Below the pieces are notes generated by a model, which did no database searches, was not told the DNA's origin, and saw only the letters and a list, made by a program, of their open reading frames with translations. A stretch of 64,000 nucleotides of DNA. Origin: Streptomyces nitrosporeus. Lineage in GTDB: Bacteria; Actinomycetota; Actinomycetes; Streptomycetales; Streptomycetaceae. Position numbers and translations under genes: made by a program. Positions 18,824-29,746 of the stretch are shown one piece after another (the stretch's first letter is position 1; each line of letters starts with the position of its first letter). The DNA lies in assembly GCF_008704555.1 (NCBI RefSeq), contig NZ_CP023702.1, forward strand, positions 6,176,001 to 6,240,000, in the 5' to 3' direction.

Positions 18824-19255
18824 ATGCGATCCCGCTCGTCCTATCCCAGCGACCTGTCCGACGCCCGCTGGGAACGCATCCGCCCCGCCCTGGAGGCATG
18901 GCGCCGTGACCGGGCCGGTATCCGCCGGCCCACCCACGACCTGAGGAGGCTGATGGACGCCATCCTGTACGTCGAGCGGACCGGCATCCCCTGGCGCTAT
19001 CTGCCGCACGACTTCCCGCCCTGGCAGAGTGTCTACGGCTACTTCGCACGCTGGCGGGCCGACGGCCTCCTCGACCGGCTCGACAGCCTCCTGCGGCACG
19101 AGTCCGACCGGACGGAGGAGTCCCATGAAAGGGCGGGCGCGGAGGAGCCCCGCGAAGGGGCGGACGCGGAGCAGTTCCGCGAAAGGGCGGACGCGGAGGA
19201 GTCCCCGCTGCCCGTGCACACCCTCCACCGTGAGCGTGCGCGCGCCTCACGGTGA
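18824..19255 (+). pseudogene. Truncated IS5-family transposase (DUF4096 domain)
   Basis: A 143-aa open frame. Residues 1-95 are the N-terminal domain of IS4/IS5-type transposases (YPSDLSDARWERIRPAL, then LRRLMDAILYVERTGIPWRYLP and WQSVYGYFARWRADGLLDRL). The DDE catalytic domain is absent. In its place residues about 97-130 are short repeats of ERADAEE type encoded by 24-27-bp tandem units. It is therefore a decayed element fragment, though the frame is still open. No flanking inverted repeats or target duplication were found. Confidence 0.8.
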
Positions 19256-19274
19256 AGCGGCCGGAAACCCGCCT

Positions 19275-19302
19275 GCCCCCGCCGGCGGGTCCCGGCGGGG
19301 GC
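19275..19302. terminator. Hairpin terminator
   Basis: An 11-bp perfect stem, GCCCCCGCCGG at 19275-19285 pairing with 19292-19302, between the transposase remnant and the 3' end of the convergent GH15 gene. Confidence 0.6.
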
Positions 19303-19356
19303 TGGCGGGGGCGGCAGCCTCGGCCGGGACCCGGTCACGCTCCCCGGCGGGGCCGC

Positions 19357-21159
19357 TCAGCCGACGTAGGCGCCGCTCGCCGTCAGCCGCAGTGCCGTGT
19401 CGATCAGCGGGACATGGCTGAAGGCCTGCGGGAAGTTGCCCACCTGCCGTTGCAGCCGGGAGTCCCACTCCTCCGCCAGCAGACCCAGGTCGTTGCGCAG
19501 CGACAGCAGCTTCTCGAAGAGCTGCCGGGCCTCGTCGACCCGTCCGATCATCGCCAGGTCGTCCGCCAGCCAGAACGAACAGGCCAGGAACGCGCCCTCG
19601 TCGCCCGCCAGACCGTCCACCCCGGCCGCCTCGCCGTCGGTGGGGTAGCGCAGCACGAACCCGTCCTCGGTGGACAGCTCCCGCTGGATCGCCTCGATCG
19701 TCCCGATGACCCGCTTGTCGTCCGGCGGCAGGAAGCCCACCTGCGGGATCAGCAGCAGCGACGCGTCCAGCTCCTTGGAACCGTAGGACTGGGTGAAGGT
19801 GTTGCGCTCCGGGTCGTACCCCCGCTCGCAGACATCGCGGTGGATGTCGTCGCGCAGCCGGTACCACCGGTCCAGCGGGCCCTCGGTGTCCCCGGCCTCG
19901 ATCAGCCTGATCGTCCGGTCCACCGCGACCCAGGCCATCACCTTGGAGTGCACGAAGTGCCGGCGCGGCCCGCGGACCTCCCAGATGCCCTCGTCCGGCT
20001 CCTCCCAGTGCTTCTCCAGGTACTCGATCAGCCTCAGCTGGAGCCCCATCGCGTAGTCGTTGCGGGTCAGCCCCGTCATGTGCGCCAGGTGCAGCGCCTC
20101 GATGACCTCGCCGTACACATCGAGCTGGAGCTGGTTCGCGGCGCCGTTGCCGACCCGGACCGGGGTGGAGTTCTCGTAACCGGGCAGCCAGTCCAGCTCC
20201 GCCTCCCCGAGTTCGCGCTCACCAGCGATCCCGTACATGATCTGCAGGTTCTCCGGGTCGCCGGCGACCGCCCTCAGCAGCCACTCACGCCAGGCGCGGG
20301 CCTCCTCGCGGTAGCCGGTGCGCAGCAGCGAGGACAGGGTGATCGCCGCGTCCCGCAGCCAGGTGTAGCGGTAGTCCCAGTTGCGCGACCCGCCGAGGTC
20401 CTCCGGCAGCGACGTCGTCGGAGCCGCCACGATGCCGCCGGTCGGCGCGTAGGTGAGCGCCTTCAGGGTGATCAGCGAACGGACCACCGCCTCCCGGTAG
20501 GGGCCGTGGTAGGTGCACTGATCGACCCACTCGTTCCAGAACTGCTCCGTCGCCTCCAGGGCCCCCTCGGGGTCCGGCAGGGCGGGCGGCTCGTGGTGCG
20601 AGGGCTGCCAGCTGATCGTGAACGCGATCCGGTCGCCGGGGGAGACGGTGAAGTCCGAGTACGTCGTCAGGTCCTTCCCGTACGTCTCGGCCCGGGTGTC
20701 CAGCCACACCGAGTCGGGGCCCGCGACGGCGACCGTACGGCCGTCCACCTTGTGGACCCAGGGGACGACCCGCCCGTAGCTGAAACGCATCCGCAGCTCC
20801 GAGCGGACCGGCACCCGGCCACTGACGCCCTCCACGATCCGGATCAGCTGCGGGGCGCCGTCACGCGGCGGCATGAAATCGGTCACCCGGACCGTGCCGC
20901 GCGGGGTGTCCCATTCGGACTCCAGGACGAGTGAGTTGCCGCGATATCGGCGCCGGTCGGCGGCCGGCGGCTCGGCCCCCTCCGGACGGGCGGGTCCCAG
21001 CCGCCAGAAACCGTGCTCCTCGGTGCCGAGGAGCCCGGCGAAAATGGCATGCGAGTCGAAGCGGGGCAGGCACAGCCAGTCTGCTGTCCCGTCCCGGCAG
21101 ACCAGGGCGGCGGTCTGCATGTCTCCGATGAGTGCGTAATCCTCGATGCGCCCGGCCAC
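19357..21159 (-). CDS. Glycoside hydrolase family 15 protein (trehalase/glucoamylase-like)
   Basis: A 600-aa protein. The N-terminal beta-sandwich (RIEDYALIGDMQTAALV, DGTADWLCLPRFDS) and the (alpha/alpha)6 barrel (SLPEDLGGSRNWDYRYTWLR, NGAANQLQLDVYGEV, LLAEEWD near the second catalytic acid, GNFPQAFSH) define GH15. Actinobacterial members of this type hydrolyse trehalose or other alpha-glucosides; the substrate here is unproven. No signal peptide is seen, so it is cytoplasmic. The ribosome site decides the start: GGAG lies immediately before ATG 21165 but 6 nt before GTG 21159, which is therefore preferred. Confidence 0.92.
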   Translation of the reverse strand: MAGRIEDYALIGDMQTAALVCRDGTADWLCLPRFDSHAIFAGLLGTEEHGFWRLGPARPEGAEPPAADRRRYRGNSLVLESEWDTPRGTVRVTDFMPPRDGAPQLIRIVEGVSGRVPVRSELRMRFSYGRVVPWVHKVDGRTVAVAGPDSVWLDTRAETYGKDLTTYSDFTVSPGDRIAFTISWQPSHHEPPALPDPEGALEATEQFWNEWVDQCTYHGPYREAVVRSLITLKALTYAPTGGIVAAPTTSLPEDLGGSRNWDYRYTWLRDAAITLSSLLRTGYREEARAWREWLLRAVAGDPENLQIMYGIAGERELGEAELDWLPGYENSTPVRVGNGAANQLQLDVYGEVIEALHLAHMTGLTRNDYAMGLQLRLIEYLEKHWEEPDEGIWEVRGPRRHFVHSKVMAWVAVDRTIRLIEAGDTEGPLDRWYRLRDDIHRDVCERGYDPERNTFTQSYGSKELDASLLLIPQVGFLPPDDKRVIGTIEAIQRELSTEDGFVLRYPTDGEAAGVDGLAGDEGAFLACSFWLADDLAMIGRVDEARQLFEKLLSLRNDLGLLAEEWDSRLQRQVGNFPQAFSHVPLIDTALRLTASGAYVG

Positions 21160-21592
21160 GTGCATCTCCAGTCGAACGGCCAGTCGCCCCGTGGGGCGCT
21201 AACTGCGGGTCAGGGGGGTCGTTGTAAGAGAACCGACGAGCTCTTGCGCGGATGAGCGGTCTGGGGTAGTGCCGCTGGGCCGGCCGACTCGGCAGCGAGT
21301 GTCCGAGCAGGATACGACGCACCAGGAAGATCCGCGCGACGCTGTCATATGTTGTCCGCGCCGCGTGATTATGAGGTAAAGGGGCTGCGAGGACCCTGTG
21401 ACCTTCCGCGCGGCGGGTCCGGGAAGGGGATGGCTGGAAGCAGTCCCCCTCCGGCGCTGATACCCTGGTAGCCCGTGGACCGGTGGTCGTCCCGACAGTG
21501 GACGAGGCCCCCGAACCGCAGCGACGGCACCCCGGAAACATCCGCGCGGCACGCCGGCACGCACCTCACGATCGCGACCACGGGAGCCCCCT
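21160..21592. other. Divergent promoter region between GH15 and pyrG
   Basis: 433 bp without a convincing gene. The part near 21340-21390 is AT-richer (CATATGTTGTCC, GATTATGAGG) and is the likely core promoter area for one or both divergent genes. No clear operator palindrome or riboswitch was recognised. Confidence 0.5.
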
Positions 21593-23269
<1,677 letters not shown>

Positions 23270-23281
23270 GCGATACGGTTG

Positions 23282-23318
23282 ACCGGGGTACGGATCCTTC
23301 ACGGATGCGTGCCCCGGT
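23282..23318 (+). terminator. Hairpin after pyrG
   Basis: A 16-bp imperfect stem (14 of 16 pairs; 23282-23297 with 23303-23318) and a TTCAC loop, followed by TCTTCGTTCGTTCG. It probably ends or attenuates pyrG transcription before the Nudix gene 28 nt downstream. Confidence 0.65.
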
Positions 23319-23345
23319 TCTTCGTTCGTTCGTGGGAGGACGTAC

Positions 23346-23972
23346 ATGGGTTTCCAGGACACCCCCGAGGAGTGGCAGGTCACCGCGTCGGTGACCCCCT
23401 TCACCGGGAACAAGACCAGCGTCCGCACCGACGACGTGGTGATGCCCGACGGCAGCGTTCACAGCCGCGACTACCAGGTCCATCCCGGTTCCGTCGCCGT
23501 GCTGGCCCTCGACGAGGACGGCCGGGTCATCGTCCTGAGGCAGTACCGCCACCCCGTGCGCCACAGGCTCTGGGAGATCCCGGCCGGACTGCTCGACGTC
23601 CCCGGCGAGAACCCGCTGCACGCCGCACAGCGGGAGCTGTACGAGGAGGCGCACGTCAAGGCCGAGGACTGGCGGGTGCTGACCGACGTCTACACCACCC
23701 CCGGCGGCTGCGACGAGGCCGTCCGCATCTTCCTGGCCCGGGACCTCTCCGAGGCGGAGGGCGAGCGGTACGCCGTCGCCGAGGAGGAGGCCGACATGGA
23801 GCTGGCCAGGGTGCCGCTCGCGGAGCTCGTCCGGGGCGTACTCGCCGGTGACCTGCACAACAACTGCCTGGTCGTGGGCGTGCTCTCGCTCACCGCGGCC
23901 CTCGCGGGCGACGGGCCGGACGCCCTGCGCCCGGCCGAGGCGCCGTGGCCGGCCCGCCCGTTCGAAGCCTGA
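23346..23972 (+). CDS. Nudix hydrolase, ADP-ribose pyrophosphatase-like
   Basis: A 208-aa protein. The Nudix box spans GLLDVPGENPLHAAQRELYEE with the catalytic REL-EE core. The preceding VIVLRQYRHPVRHRLWEIPAG is characteristic of the ADP-ribose pyrophosphatase subfamily (NudF-like), which splits ADP-ribose into AMP and ribose 5-phosphate. The downstream TTPGGCDEAVRIFLARDL also fits. GGGAGGA lies upstream of ATG 23346. The C-terminal about 40 residues are Ala/Pro-rich. The substrate is inferred from the subfamily. Confidence 0.9.
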   Translation: MGFQDTPEEWQVTASVTPFTGNKTSVRTDDVVMPDGSVHSRDYQVHPGSVAVLALDEDGRVIVLRQYRHPVRHRLWEIPAGLLDVPGENPLHAAQRELYEEAHVKAEDWRVLTDVYTTPGGCDEAVRIFLARDLSEAEGERYAVAEEEADMELARVPLAELVRGVLAGDLHNNCLVVGVLSLTAALAGDGPDALRPAEAPWPARPFEA

Positions 23973-24062
23973 CCGGCCCGTCCGCCCGCCGGGCGCCCCC
24001 GGCGGGCGGACGCCACGGCCGAAAGCCCGCGCCGGCCGGTCCCGCGCCTCCCGGACCACCGC

Positions 24063-24170
24063 CCCCGGCGCCGTGCGCCGGCCCGCGGGGAAGGCCGGGG
24101 GAGCCCCCGGAGGGCCGCCTCACCCTCCCCGGCGCCGTGCGCCGATCCACGGGGAAGGCCGGGGCAGCCC
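24063..24170. repeat. Direct repeat of about 44 bp
   Basis: Two near-identical segments starting CCCCGGCGCCGTGCGCCG at 24063 and 24127 (64 bp apart), both running through GGGGAAGGCCGGGG. They differ at a few positions. They lie in the gap between the Nudix and STAND genes, just ahead of a TAGGCT -10-like element near 24173. Confidence 0.8.
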
Positions 24171-24236
24171 TTAGGCTCGAAGGGCCCGGCCGGGGCTCCG
24201 GCGGGTAACCGCGTGGAGTGAAGTGGAGCGTGGCCC

Positions 24237-26300
24237 GTGACCGATCAGGCGGTGGACACCAGCAGCCCGGCGGATGCGGCCAGGAAAGCGGCGGCTGAGG
24301 TGCCGTCAGATCTCACGCCGCCTCACTTCTACGGGCGGGAAAGGGAGTTGAAAGCTCTTCAGGCCGACATCGCGCGGGCCGGCCTGGACACCCTGGCCGG
24401 CCGCAAGGCGGCCCGCGCCCGGGTACTGCTGATCGCCGGACGGCCGGGAACCGGACGCTCCGCCCTGGCCGCCGAACTCGCCCGCAGGCTCACCGCATCC
24501 GGTGACTACCCCGACGGGGTCTTCCGCGTCCCGCTCATGGAACCCGGCGGCGAGCGTATCCCCGCCGAGCGCACCGCCCGCGGGTTCCTGGAGCAGCTCG
24601 GCGTCACCGCGCCGCCCGGCGCCGGCGGGGACGAGCTCTCCGAGAGCGTCCGCGGGGCGCTCTCCGGGCGCCGCGCCCTGATCCTGCTGGACGACGCCGT
24701 GGACGCCGAACAGGTCGACCCGCTGCTCCCGGACAACCCCGACTGCCTGGTCGTCGCCACCTCCACCGGCCCGCTCACCGGCATCCCCGGCGTCCGGCCG
24801 TGCACCGTGGGAGGGCTGGACACGGGCTCCGCCGTCCAGCTGCTCACACGCATCGTCGGCGAGGTCCGGGTCACGGTGGACCCCCGGGCCGCCGAGGCGC
24901 TCACCGAGGAATGCCTCGGGCAGCCCACCGCGCTCATCCTCGCCGCCGGCTGGCTCGCCGCCCGGCCGGGCGCCTCCGTCGCCGACGTCACCAAGCAGCT
25001 GCGTGAGCTGCCGCGGGACGCGGGACAGCCCGCCGGGGCGCACCCCCCGGCCCGTGCCTTCCGGCTGGTCCACGCCTCGCTGCCGCCGGCCGCCGCACGG
25101 ATACTGCGCCTGCTGGCGCTCGCCCCCGCCGGACTGGCCGACGCGCACACCGCGTCCGCGCTGGCCGGATGCTCGGTCTCCTCCGCCGGGACCCTCCTGG
25201 AGGACTTCACCCGCTCCGGGCTGCTGCGGTCCAACGGGGCCGCCCACCCGCAGTACGAGGTGCCCGGGGTCCTCGCCCCACTGCTGCGCGCCGTGCTGGA
25301 GGAACGGGAGAGGCCCGCCGAGATCCAGCTGGCCCGGGCCCGGATGCTGGAGCGGACCGTACGGCAGCTCCAGTCCTGCCGGGCGGTCACCGAACCGGAG
25401 GGCTCGCCCGCCCGCCGCAGACTGGCCGGGCTGCCCCGCTCGCTGCGCTTCACCGGCCCGGAGGAGGCCGCCGAATGGCTGCGGAACCGGTTGCCCGCCC
25501 TGCTGGCCTCGGCCCGGCTCGCCGTGCGGGACGGGGAGCTCGACACCCTGGCCCGCCGGCTGGTGGCCGCGCTCGTCCGCGCGCTGGCCGTGCACCGGGG
25601 CACCGAGGACGCCGCCCCCGAGCTGTACGGGCTGCACGGGCTGGTCCTCGACGTCGCCGAGCGCCGCGGCCTGCACCGCGAGAAGGCCGCCGCCCTGCTC
25701 AACCTCGGCGACCTGGACGCCGGGACCGGCCGTACCGAGGCGGCGCTGGCCCGCTACCGGGCGGCCCTGGACGCCGGACGCGCGGCGAAGGACCTCTACG
25801 CCACCGGCCGTGCCATGGAGTCCGTCGGCGGCGCCTACGCCGAACTGGGCGACTACAGCAGGGCCTCGGACTGGTACGGCCGGGCGCTCGCCCAGCGGCT
25901 CACCCAGAAGGAGCGGGCCGACGAGGCCAGGCTGTACGGGCGCCTCGGCTCCGTCCACAGCTACCAGGGGCGCTACGGCGAGGCCCTGCGGAACTGGCGG
26001 GCCGCCGCAGCCTGCCACCGCAGGCTCGGCGACCCGGCCGCCCAGGCCAGGGCGCTCAGCGAGGCGGCCAGGGTGCAGGAGTACGCGGGACGCCCCCGGG
26101 AGTCCCTGCACACCTGCCGCGAAGCGGTCGAGCTGGCCCGGGGGACGGACGACGTGCGGCTGCAGGCCGCGCTCCAGCTCAGACTGGCCGACACCCTGGA
26201 CCGGCTCGGCGACCCCGCGGCCGCCGGTCTGCACCGGGCGGCGGCCGACCGCCTGCTGGGAAGCCAGGCCCCGGACAGAGGCGACCTGCGAAATCTGTAG
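24237..26300 (+). CDS. STAND-type NTPase with tetratricopeptide repeats
   Basis: A 687-aa protein. An NB-ARC-like NTPase follows the leader HFYGRERELKALQADI: Walker A GRPGTGRSALA near residue 64 and Walker B RALILLDDAVD near residue 147, then GLDTGSAVQLL. A winged-helix-like region is followed by TPR repeats over about residues 480-680 (GRTEAALARYRAALDAGRAA, DYSRASDWYGRALAQR, GRYGEALRNWRAAAACHR). The layout matches AfsR/SARP-like signalling ATPases without the DNA-binding domain. Such proteins act as ATP-gated switches; the partner is unknown. GTG 24237 is the start. Confidence 0.85.
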   Translation: MTDQAVDTSSPADAARKAAAEVPSDLTPPHFYGRERELKALQADIARAGLDTLAGRKAARARVLLIAGRPGTGRSALAAELARRLTASGDYPDGVFRVPLMEPGGERIPAERTARGFLEQLGVTAPPGAGGDELSESVRGALSGRRALILLDDAVDAEQVDPLLPDNPDCLVVATSTGPLTGIPGVRPCTVGGLDTGSAVQLLTRIVGEVRVTVDPRAAEALTEECLGQPTALILAAGWLAARPGASVADVTKQLRELPRDAGQPAGAHPPARAFRLVHASLPPAAARILRLLALAPAGLADAHTASALAGCSVSSAGTLLEDFTRSGLLRSNGAAHPQYEVPGVLAPLLRAVLEERERPAEIQLARARMLERTVRQLQSCRAVTEPEGSPARRRLAGLPRSLRFTGPEEAAEWLRNRLPALLASARLAVRDGELDTLARRLVAALVRALAVHRGTEDAAPELYGLHGLVLDVAERRGLHREKAAALLNLGDLDAGTGRTEAALARYRAALDAGRAAKDLYATGRAMESVGGAYAELGDYSRASDWYGRALAQRLTQKERADEARLYGRLGSVHSYQGRYGEALRNWRAAAACHRRLGDPAAQARALSEAARVQEYAGRPRESLHTCREAVELARGTDDVRLQAALQLRLADTLDRLGDPAAAGLHRAAADRLLGSQAPDRGDLRNL

Positions 26301-26462
26301 TGTCTCGTCAGAAGTTTAATGCTTTGTAAGGCTGGACAGGGAGAACTCCTTCATTAATGATGGTGCAGCCGCGTACCCCTGCGGTGTATCCCTTTATGCT
26401 TGGTTCATGCGGGTAACTCCCGTCATGTCCGAGCTACCTTCGAGCCAAGGACCGTGATCGAC

Positions 26463-27578
26463 GTGAAGGTCGGCATCCCCCGCGAAGTCAAGAACAACGA
26501 GTTCCGGGTGGCGATCACCCCCGCCGGAGTCCATGAACTCGTCCGTCACGGCCATCAGGTCCTGGTCGAACAGCACGCCGGCGAGGGCTCCTCCATCCCC
26601 GACGAGGAGTACCTCGCGGCGGGCGCGCGGATCCTGCCCACCGCCGACGAGGTCTGGGCCGCCGCCGACCTGCTGCTCAAGGTCAAGGAGCCGGTCGCCG
26701 AGGAGTACCACCGCCTCCGCAAGGGCCAGACCCTCTTCACCTACCTGCACCTCGCCGCGTCCCGCGCCTGCACGGACGCCCTGCTGGCGTCGGGCACCAC
26801 CGCCATCGCCTACGAGACCGTCGAGAGCGCCAACCGCGCGCTGCCGCTGCTCGCCCCGATGTCCGAGGTCGCCGGACGGCTCGCCCCGCAGGTGGGCGCC
26901 TACCACCTGATGCGCTCGGTCGGCGGGCGCGGGGTGCTGCCCGGCGGCGTCCCCGGCACCGGGGCGGCCCGCGCGGTCGTCATCGGCGGCGGTGTCTCCG
27001 GCTGGAACGCCACCCAGATCGCCGTCGGTCTCGGCTTCCACGTCACCCTGCTCGACAAGGACATCAACAAGCTCCGCGAGGCCGACCGGATCTTCGGCAC
27101 CAAGGTGCGGACCGTCGTCTCCAACGCCCTGGAGCTGGAGAAGGCCGTCGTCGAGGCGGACCTCGTCGTGGGCGCCGTGCTCATCCCCGGCGCGAAGGCC
27201 CCGAAGCTGGTCAGCAACGAACTGGTGGCCAGGATGAAGCCGGGAAGTGTTCTTGTCGACATCGCGATCGACCAGGGCGGCTGCTTCGAGGACTCGCACC
27301 CGACCACTCACGCCGACCCGACCTTCACGGTCCACGGCTCGGTCTTCTACTGCGTCGCCAACATGCCGGGAGCCGTCCCCAACACCTCGACGTACGCCCT
27401 GACCAACGCCACGCTGCCCTACATCCTGGAGCTCGCGGATCGTGGCTGGCGGGACGCGCTCCGCCGGGACGCGGCGCTGGCCAAGGGTCTCAACACCCAT
27501 GACGGGCAGGTGGTTTACCGCGAGGTGGCCGAGGCGCACGGCCTCGACCACGTCGAGCCGGCCACGCTCCTGGGCTGA
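26463..27578 (+). CDS. ald: Alanine dehydrogenase
   Basis: A 371-aa enzyme, the usual family length, that interconverts L-alanine with pyruvate and ammonia using NAD. The N-terminal signature GIPREVKNNEFRVAITPAG, the catalytic Lys in DLLLKVKEP, His in FTYLHLAA, and the nucleotide-binding GGGVSGWNATQIA are present. GTG 26463 has AAGGA 11 nt upstream; GTG 26454, 3 codons earlier, is an alternative start. The 160-bp upstream region is AT-richer than its surroundings and probably holds a regulated promoter. A strong hairpin follows. Confidence 0.95.
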   Translation: MKVGIPREVKNNEFRVAITPAGVHELVRHGHQVLVEQHAGEGSSIPDEEYLAAGARILPTADEVWAAADLLLKVKEPVAEEYHRLRKGQTLFTYLHLAASRACTDALLASGTTAIAYETVESANRALPLLAPMSEVAGRLAPQVGAYHLMRSVGGRGVLPGGVPGTGAARAVVIGGGVSGWNATQIAVGLGFHVTLLDKDINKLREADRIFGTKVRTVVSNALELEKAVVEADLVVGAVLIPGAKAPKLVSNELVARMKPGSVLVDIAIDQGGCFEDSHPTTHADPTFTVHGSVFYCVANMPGAVPNTSTYALTNATLPYILELADRGWRDALRRDAALAKGLNTHDGQVVYREVAEAHGLDHVEPATLLG

Positions 27579-27617
27579 GCGGGCCGACGTCCCGGGTCAA
27601 CGCACCGGGTCAACCTG

Positions 27618-27662
27618 ACGCGTCCGGCCGGACCTTGCGGGGCAGGGTCCGGCCGGACGCGT
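27618..27662. terminator. Terminator after ald
   Basis: A perfect 17-bp stem (27618-27634 with 27646-27662) and an 11-nt loop, 40 nt downstream of ald. There is no T-run, as usual in Streptomyces. Confidence 0.8.
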
Positions 27663-27918
27663 ACCCGTGCCCGGAAGCGGCCCCGCCGACTCGTCGGAGA
27701 GGTGACCCTCTACCCTTTTTGCACCCCCGGGAAAAGTGCCCGGCGGGCGCCGTGCACTCTTGACAGGAGGGTGTTCGATTGCCGACACATCGGGCCGGGT
27801 CCGGCGGATTGTGTTGCTGCGAACCGGTGACACGCCATAGAGTCGCCAATCGTCGGCATGGTGCCACGCTGACCTATCGATAAGTTTCCTGGTCACATCC
27901 AAGGAGGTAAGACGACTT
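27663..27918 (+). promoter_or_regulatory. Promoter region of the parA-scpAB operon
   Basis: The 256 bp before parA. A TTGACA hexamer occurs at about 27761 but lacks a good -10 at normal spacing. TTGCTG and TAGAGT separated by about 18 bp (about 27813-27842) form a better sigma70-like pair. AAGGAGGT at 27901-27908 is a full-strength ribosome site 10 nt before GTG 27919. No parS palindrome (GTTTCACGTGAAAC type) was seen. Confidence 0.45.
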
Positions 27919-29079
27919 GTGAATGAGTCGACAATTACTCCCGGGGGTGGTCAACCGGGGATGCCTGTACGGGGTCTGAGCCCGAGCGGGCTCGAAGCTG
28001 TCGGCTCCGTCGCGGTCCGCACCTTCGCCACCCACACGCACATGACGACAGCCCCCCAGATGATGGACGGCCTACACGTGAACGCCATGGCCGGCAACGA
28101 GAGTGGCCGAGACACCGCCCACTTCGCCGACTTCGCCGAGGTGCCCGAGGGGCACTTCTACGACCCCGACGCCGAGTACGAGCCCGATCCCGAGTACGCG
28201 GCCACCCTCGCGCCCGACGCCGCCCGCCAGCGCCGCGAGCGGATCGGACCGACCGGCCGCCCCCTGCCGTACTTCCCGATCCCCGGTCCGCTGACCGAGC
28301 ACGGCCCCGCGAAGATCATCGCGATGTGCAACCAGAAGGGCGGCGTCGGCAAGACCACGTCGACCATCAACCTGGGTGCCGCGCTCGCGGAGTACGGACG
28401 GCGTGTGCTGCTCGTCGACTTCGACCCGCAGGGTGCCCTGTCGGTCGGCCTCGGGGTCAACCCGATGGAACTCGACCTGACGGTCTACAACCTGCTCATG
28501 GAGCGGGGCATGTCCGCGGACGAGGTGCTGCTGAAGACGGCCGTGCCCAACATGGACCTGCTGCCGAGCAACATCGACCTCTCCGCCGCCGAGGTGCAGC
28601 TGGTGAGCGAGGTGGCCCGCGAGTCGACGCTCCAGCGCGCCCTGAAGCCGCTGCTGGCCGACTACGACTACATCGTGATCGACTGCCAGCCCTCGCTCGG
28701 CCTGCTCACCGTGAACGCCCTGACGGCGGCTCACAAGGTGATAGTCCCGCTGGAGTGCGAGTTCTTCGCCCTGCGGGGCGTGGCTCTGCTCACCGAGACG
28801 ATCGAGAAGGTCCAGGAGCGGCTCAACCCCGAGCTGGAGCTCGACGGGATCCTCGCCACGATGTACGACTCCCGCACCGTGCACAGCCGTGAGGTGCTGG
28901 CGCGTGTCGTCGAGGCCTTCGACAACCACGTCTACCACACGGTCATCGGCCGGACGGTCCGCTTCCCCGAGACCACCGTGGCCGGTGAACCCATCACCAC
29001 CTACGCGTCCAACTCGGTCGGTGCCGCCGCCTATCGCCAGCTCGCCAGGGAGGTGCTCGCCCGGTGTCACGCCGAGTGA
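27919..29079 (+). CDS. parA: ParA family ATPase
   Basis: A 386-aa protein. Residues about 1-125 are polar and disordered. The ParA/Soj ATPase follows with the deviant Walker A CNQKGGVGKTTSTINLG (near residue 140), RRVLLVDFDPQGALSVGLG, and the Walker B-like DYIVIDCQPSLGLL. These ATPases form nucleotide-dependent dimers on DNA and help segregation or positioning. It is not next to the replication-origin parB. It heads an operon with a small partner, scpA, scpB and rluB, so a role linked to condensin is likely. The start is GTG 27919 with AAGGAGGT upstream. Confidence 0.93.
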   Translation: MNESTITPGGGQPGMPVRGLSPSGLEAVGSVAVRTFATHTHMTTAPQMMDGLHVNAMAGNESGRDTAHFADFAEVPEGHFYDPDAEYEPDPEYAATLAPDAARQRRERIGPTGRPLPYFPIPGPLTEHGPAKIIAMCNQKGGVGKTTSTINLGAALAEYGRRVLLVDFDPQGALSVGLGVNPMELDLTVYNLLMERGMSADEVLLKTAVPNMDLLPSNIDLSAAEVQLVSEVARESTLQRALKPLLADYDYIVIDCQPSLGLLTVNALTAAHKVIVPLECEFFALRGVALLTETIEKVQERLNPELELDGILATMYDSRTVHSREVLARVVEAFDNHVYHTVIGRTVRFPETTVAGEPITTYASNSVGAAAYRQLAREVLARCHAE

Positions 29080-29642
29080 GTCTGCCCGGTGCCGACGAGC
29101 TGTTCCGTACGACCGGGGGCATGGGCCTCCAGGCCTCCACCCCCGCCGAGCGGCGGCGCAAGGCCAACGGCGAGGCGCAGATGCCCGCGCCCGCCGGGAC
29201 GAAGGACTCCCCGGCCGCGGACGGGGCCGGCCAGGGAGCGGCGCCGGGCGCCGGCGGCCCCGCCCCGGCCGCCCGGGAGGAGCACTCCGCCGCGGAATCG
29301 GAGGGCGCCGCCCACCGGCGCGCCGACCCCGCCCCGCCGCAGCCCCGCAGCGCTCCCCCGCAGGAGCCGGTACCGGCCGTCCAGCCGCAGCGCGGACGCG
29401 GCGGCGGACGGGGGGCCAACCGCCGGCCGAGCGGCCGGGAACGCCACGACGAGAAGATCACCGTCTACGTGTCGGCCGAGGAGCTGATGGACCTCGAACA
29501 CGCGCGGCTCGTCCTGCGCGGTGAGCACGGCCTGGCCGTCGACCGCGGGCGTATCGTCCGCGAGGCGGTCGCCGTGGTCCTCGCCGACCTGGAGTCCCGG
29601 GGCGACGCGAGCATCCTCGTACGCAGGCTGCGCGGCCGCTGA
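29064..29642 (+). CDS. Small ParA-linked protein with ribbon-helix-helix-like C-terminus
   Basis: A 192-aa protein. Residues 1-125 are Pro/Ala/Arg-rich and disordered (basic patch QRGRGGGRGANRR). The last about 65 residues (HDEKITVYVSAEELMDLEHA, then LAVDRGRIVREAVAVVLADLE) read as a beta strand plus two helices, the pattern of a ribbon-helix-helix DNA-binding fold. GTG 29064 is chosen because GGGAGGTG lies 8 nt upstream; it overlaps parA by 16 nt. By analogy with plasmid ParA/ParG pairs it may be the centromere-binding partner of this ParA. That role is inferred. Confidence 0.8.
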   Translation: MSRRVSLPGADELFRTTGGMGLQASTPAERRRKANGEAQMPAPAGTKDSPAADGAGQGAAPGAGGPAPAAREEHSAAESEGAAHRRADPAPPQPRSAPPQEPVPAVQPQRGRGGGRGANRRPSGRERHDEKITVYVSAEELMDLEHARLVLRGEHGLAVDRGRIVREAVAVVLADLESRGDASILVRRLRGR

Positions 29643-29746
29643 GCGGTGCGCCGCCGGTAGCCTGCGGGGGAGCGGGCCGCCGGACGGGCGGCTCCGCCGG
29701 CCGGGCCGCCCGCCCGGACCGACGCCGCACCCCTGGACCCCAGCAC

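Noticed and set aside
26301..26462. Riboswitch before ald
   Set aside because: AT-richer and with small inverted repeats, but no glycine, lysine or other known riboswitch core could be recognised.
27579..27918. parS site near parA
   Set aside because: No GTTTCACGTGAAAC-like palindrome is seen in the upstream region.
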